Below are positions 61,508 through 64,000 of a stretch of DNA of 64,000 nucleotides, piece by piece (the first letter of the stretch is position 1; the number at the start of each line of letters is the position of its first letter). The position numbers and the translations under genes were made by a program. Where the stretch lies: the NCBI RefSeq assembly GCF_000265405.1, contig NC_018010.1, positions 2,377,501 through 2,441,500 on the forward strand. Direction: 5' to 3'. Source of the DNA: Belliella baltica DSM 15883 (GTDB lineage Bacteria; Bacteroidota; Bacteroidia; Cytophagales; Cyclobacteriaceae). The notes beneath the pieces are model-generated. The model saw only the letters and a program-made list of their open reading frames with translations, made no database searches and was not told the DNA's origin.

Positions 61508-61810
61508 TTAGGCTACACTTTTTTCGTCATGTCGTTTAATTTCATTCATTTCATTCTCCTTATTTTCTAATTCCTCTTCAATATCGAAGTCATCTTGAAG
61601 ACCAAGCCAAAATTTTGGTGAATTTCCAAAATATTTACTTAATCGTAATGCAGTATCGGCAGTAATTCTCCTTCTACCTTTGAGTATTTCAGAAATGCGA
61701 GTTTGAGGGATTTTTAAATCTTTAGAAAGTCTATAAGGTGTGATTTCAAGTGGTTCTAGGAATTCAAATAATAGAATTTCGCCTGGATGTATGTTAGCTA
61801 ATTTTTCCAT
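61508..61810 (-). CDS. higA: HigA-family antitoxin
   Basis: 100 residues from the ATG at 61810. 'NIHPGEILLFEFLEPLEITP' at the start and the HTH 'RLSKDLKIPQTRISEILKGR' followed by 'YFGNSPKFWLGLQDDFDIE' are the HigA/VapI (XRE) pattern. The C-terminus is acidic and Glu-rich. It should bind and neutralise the adjacent toxin and repress the pair. Order toxin then antitoxin, 10 bases apart, as is normal for higBA. Confidence 0.92.
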   Translation of the reverse strand: MEKLANIHPGEILLFEFLEPLEITPYRLSKDLKIPQTRISEILKGRRRITADTALRLSKYFGNSPKFWLGLQDDFDIEEELENKENEMNEIKRHDEKSVA

Positions 61811-61820
61811 TTGTGATGAT

Positions 61821-62102
61821 TTAATGATAGTCAACTATTGATACAGCAGAAGCTTGCCCTTTTTCCCACTGAAATATTATACGCCATTGTCTATTTATTC
61901 TAATGCTATAATAATCAGATAAATTACCGCTTAATTTTTCAAGTCTGTTTGAAGGAGGAACTCGTAAATCAATTAGATCTTGTGAATTATTTAGCATTCT
62001 TAGCTTCCGCCTACCTATATTTTGTATTTCAAGTGGGATTTTTTTTACTCGAATACCAAGCCATATTTGTTCAGTATCTTTTGATCCAAATGAAATAATC
62101 AT
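61821..62102 (-). CDS. higB: HigB-type RelE/ParE superfamily toxin
   Basis: 93 residues, the size of HigB. The conserved 'KIPLEIQNIGRRKLRMLNNS', 'DLRVPPSNRLEKLSGN' and 'YYSIRINRQWRIIFQWEKG' blocks match RelE-superfamily ribosome-dependent mRNA interferases. It is transcribed together with higA and located between the aromatic operon and a hydrolase gene. No sign of a mobile element around it. Confidence 0.93.
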   Translation of the reverse strand: MIISFGSKDTEQIWLGIRVKKIPLEIQNIGRRKLRMLNNSQDLIDLRVPPSNRLEKLSGNLSDYYSIRINRQWRIIFQWEKGQASAVSIVDYH

Positions 62103-62163
62103 ATGTACGTATTACATTAGTAACGTTAAAGGTAAGTAATTTATTTGTCTTTAAATAATTTTT

Positions 62164-63450
62164 TTAGTTTCCGGTCTCAAACGCCCCATTCACCATTTGC
62201 TCAAATGGTCCGTAAAGCTTTTGTTGATGATATGATGGGTACATTTGTGTAAGCAGCATGGCTACAGAATTTCTTGCAGGATCAATCCAGAAAGTAGTTT
62301 GAAAGGCACCTCCCCAAGAAATTTTTCCAGGAATCCTTCCAAAACGTAAATCTCCGTCTTCTGGAACAACTTGATAACCATAGGTAAAATGATCTCTACC
62401 CATTCTAATTTCTCCGATTTGATTGTTTTTAGCGAAAGCGATAGTTTCCTCTTTTAAAACTCTGACTCCATTCAATTCTCCATCATTGAGTACCATTTGG
62501 CAAAATTTGAAGTAGTCCTGAGCTGTAGAACTCAAGCCAGCTCCCCCTGAGAAATAGGTTTTTGCTCCTTTGATTGGGAAGAAACCGGATAAGTCTCTAT
62601 TTGGGTTTTCTGGAAACTCCACTAATGGCTCTGACCTCGTGTTTGCATACATGGTAGTAACTCTTTCTTTCTGAGTTTCATCATCAAAATAAAACCTAGT
62701 ATCATCCATTCCTAAAGGATCAAATATGTTTTCCAATAAGTATTGGTCAAAAGACAGTCCTGAGGCAACTTCTACTACTCGACCTAAAACATCAATACTT
62801 AATCCATAAGTGAATTTTTCGCCCGGCTCATGTTTCAAAGGTAGTTTTGCAAGTTTAGCTATGCTTTCTTCTAATTTGATTGGCCTTAAAGTAGTCAAGT
62901 CTATGATTCCTTCTTTGGCATAAATCTTATTCATCAACGTATCCGCAAAGCCATAGGAAATTCCTGAAGTATGAGTCAAGAGGTCATGAATAGTCACTTC
63001 ACGAGAAGCAGGTTTTGTGGTATAGCTAGAATCGGTAGGGTTCAAAGCTACTAATATCTGAGGGTTTGAAAATTCAGGAATATATTTGGAAACGGGATCT
63101 TTGAAATCAAGTTTTCCCTCTTCATATAATTTAAGAATAGCGATGGAAGTGATGGGTTTAGTCATAGAGGCCATTCTAAATATATCATCTGTTTTCATTG
63201 CTTCATTTAGAGCAATATTTCTAAAGCCAAAAGCATTTTCATAGACAATTTCTCCATCAATAGCTACCAATGCCACCGCTCCAGCAATCCATTGATTATC
63301 TACTGCTTTCTCTAGCAAAAGATTAATATTATGGAGGGAGTCTTGATTGACTTTTTCAGCTGTTGAGAATATCACATTGGAAACCTGACTAAAGCTTAGG
63401 TTGGTAATCATTAAAGCGACTACAGAAAATGCAAAGAATTTATTTTTCAT
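62164..63450 (-). CDS. Serine hydrolase, class C beta-lactamase family
   Basis: 428 residues with a signal peptide of about 21 residues ('LSFSQ'). The catalytic S-x-x-K is 'SMTK' at 95-98; 'FTYGLSIDVLGRVVE' holds the Tyr motif and 'ISWGGAFQTTFWID' the last active-site strand. Such proteins include beta-lactamases, DD-peptidases and esterases; esterase or peptidase is more likely here, but the substrate is unknown. The mature enzyme should be periplasmic. Confidence 0.9.
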   Translation of the reverse strand: MKNKFFAFSVVALMITNLSFSQVSNVIFSTAEKVNQDSLHNINLLLEKAVDNQWIAGAVALVAIDGEIVYENAFGFRNIALNEAMKTDDIFRMASMTKPITSIAILKLYEEGKLDFKDPVSKYIPEFSNPQILVALNPTDSSYTTKPASREVTIHDLLTHTSGISYGFADTLMNKIYAKEGIIDLTTLRPIKLEESIAKLAKLPLKHEPGEKFTYGLSIDVLGRVVEVASGLSFDQYLLENIFDPLGMDDTRFYFDDETQKERVTTMYANTRSEPLVEFPENPNRDLSGFFPIKGAKTYFSGGAGLSSTAQDYFKFCQMVLNDGELNGVRVLKEETIAFAKNNQIGEIRMGRDHFTYGYQVVPEDGDLRFGRIPGKISWGGAFQTTFWIDPARNSVAMLLTQMYPSYHQQKLYGPFEQMVNGAFETGN

Positions 63451-63630
63451 AGTTAGGATGATTCTTGAGACATTATGGATTGAAAATACGTCTTAATTGT
63501 GGTTTAATAATTTCTTACCCTTAAATTTAGAATAAATACTTTCCTGAGAAAATCAATTTAGGAATTAACATTTATTAAGTTTTTGTGGCTCGGGATTTGA
63601 ATACCGCATACAGACTAAAATCTATATTTT

Positions 63631-64000
63631 ATGAAAAAACTATTCTTTTTATTACCCGTTTTGCTAATGCCATTATTTGCTTCGGCACAGCAACAGTCAG
63701 TTCCATCTATTGATGTTGATGGAGCGAGTGAACTCAAAGTAATGCCTGATGAAGCTATTCTGAATATGAATCTTCGGGAATTGGGGATGAAAGTCTCTGA
63801 TGTGACAAATCAATTGAATAAAAAGACAAAATCAATCGAAAATGCATTGAAAAAATCAGGTGTAAAAGATTACAAATTTGTAGTGGACAACTACTATGTG
63901 AACATCAATAGAATCTACACCAGAGGATCTTCTAAAGACAGTGGATATGTTGCCACCCAAAATATCAGAGTTGTAGTTAAGCACAGAGATAATGATTTAG
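63631..64000 (+). CDS. SIMPL-domain (DUF541) protein, 5' part only
   Basis: About 123 residues are visible before the window ends, so the gene is partial. It begins with a signal peptide ('MKKLFFLLPVLLMPLFASAQ') followed by 'IDVDGASELKVMPDEAILNM', then a helix and 'YVATQNIRVVVKHRDND', the start of a SIMPL/Oxidative stress defence domain. Probably periplasmic. Confidence 0.85.
   Translation, partial: MKKLFFLLPVLLMPLFASAQQQSVPSIDVDGASELKVMPDEAILNMNLRELGMKVSDVTNQLNKKTKSIENALKKSGVKDYKFVVDNYYVNINRIYTRGSSKDSGYVATQNIRVVVKHRDNDL

Noticed and set aside
61508..62102. Possible mobile-element or phage island around the higBA pair
   Set aside because: No integrase, att-like repeats, transposase or composition change is visible; only the two toxin-antitoxin genes.

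Overview
The window is about 64 kb of AT-rich chromosomal DNA from a member of the Bacteroidota, most likely the order Cytophagales and plausibly the family Cyclobacteriaceae (Algoriphagus/Belliella-like). The family-level placement is inference from gene content. Support includes a class III glutamine synthetase, two fused DAHP synthase/chorismate mutase genes, DUF2490 and putative-porin outer-membrane proteins, a Lacal_2735-type small protein, MORN-repeat 'antitoxin'-like exported proteins, menaquinone genes, and TTTG-N19/20-TAnnTTTG promoters of the Bacteroidota type. Genes are dense and on both strands. I saw no rRNA, tRNA, CRISPR array, insertion sequence or prophage.

Layout. 0-7.8 kb is mostly minus strand: PAP2-like membrane protein, VOC protein, SGNH hydrolase, SUI1-like factor, universal stress protein, menA, a lipoprotein glutathione peroxidase with argS, and arginase. 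8-10 kb holds an unknown gene and an arginine decarboxylase. 10.3-13.7 kb is a three-gene exported/outer-membrane cluster of unknown role. 13.6-17.2 kb has a D-threonine-aldolase-like enzyme, a membrane-bound Xre regulator and an MFS transporter. 17.2-20.5 kb is a menaquinone block (menD, menF and a probable menI thioesterase). 20.5-27.3 kb carries a histidine phosphatase, a zinc-ribbon/Nif3 pair and an lpxK-porin-miaE operon. 27.4-33 kb has an ABC permease, a frameshifted DUF805 pseudogene, mtaB and glutamine synthetase III. 33-41 kb contains a LacI regulator, a DUF6600 protein, the Lacal_2735 protein, a large MORN-repeat protein, a FabH-like synthase, an SRAP protein and a YheT hydrolase. 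41-50 kb has the pyruvate dehydrogenase E2 subunit, hslV, a TetR/ABC1-kinase pair, two odd small genes, an ABC-F ATPase and arginine deiminase. 50-53.4 kb has lysS and proline dehydrogenase.

The most interesting part is 53.5-61.5 kb, an almost complete route to phenylalanine and tyrosine. A first DAHP synthase/chorismate mutase stands alone. A second copy leads the co-directional run DAHPS-CM, aroB, aroA, pheA, aminotransferase, tyrA, which ends in a strong terminator. In front of the second copy is what looks like a ribosome-mediated attenuator. It has a consensus promoter and a 31-codon leader peptide with eight aromatic residues in nine codons. An 8-nt segment in the leader is perfectly complementary to the 5' arm of a following GNRA-loop terminator. 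The leader start codon sits at the predicted transcription start, so the leader may be translated from a leaderless mRNA. A similar tight promoter-to-start spacing is seen at several other genes here.

The last part holds a HigBA-type toxin-antitoxin pair, a class-C beta-lactamase-family hydrolase and the start of a SIMPL-domain protein cut by the window edge. Many start codons had to be chosen by hand, including TTG or GTG starts for menD, aroB, the first DAHP synthase, menA, mtaB and the porin. These choices are explained in the entries.
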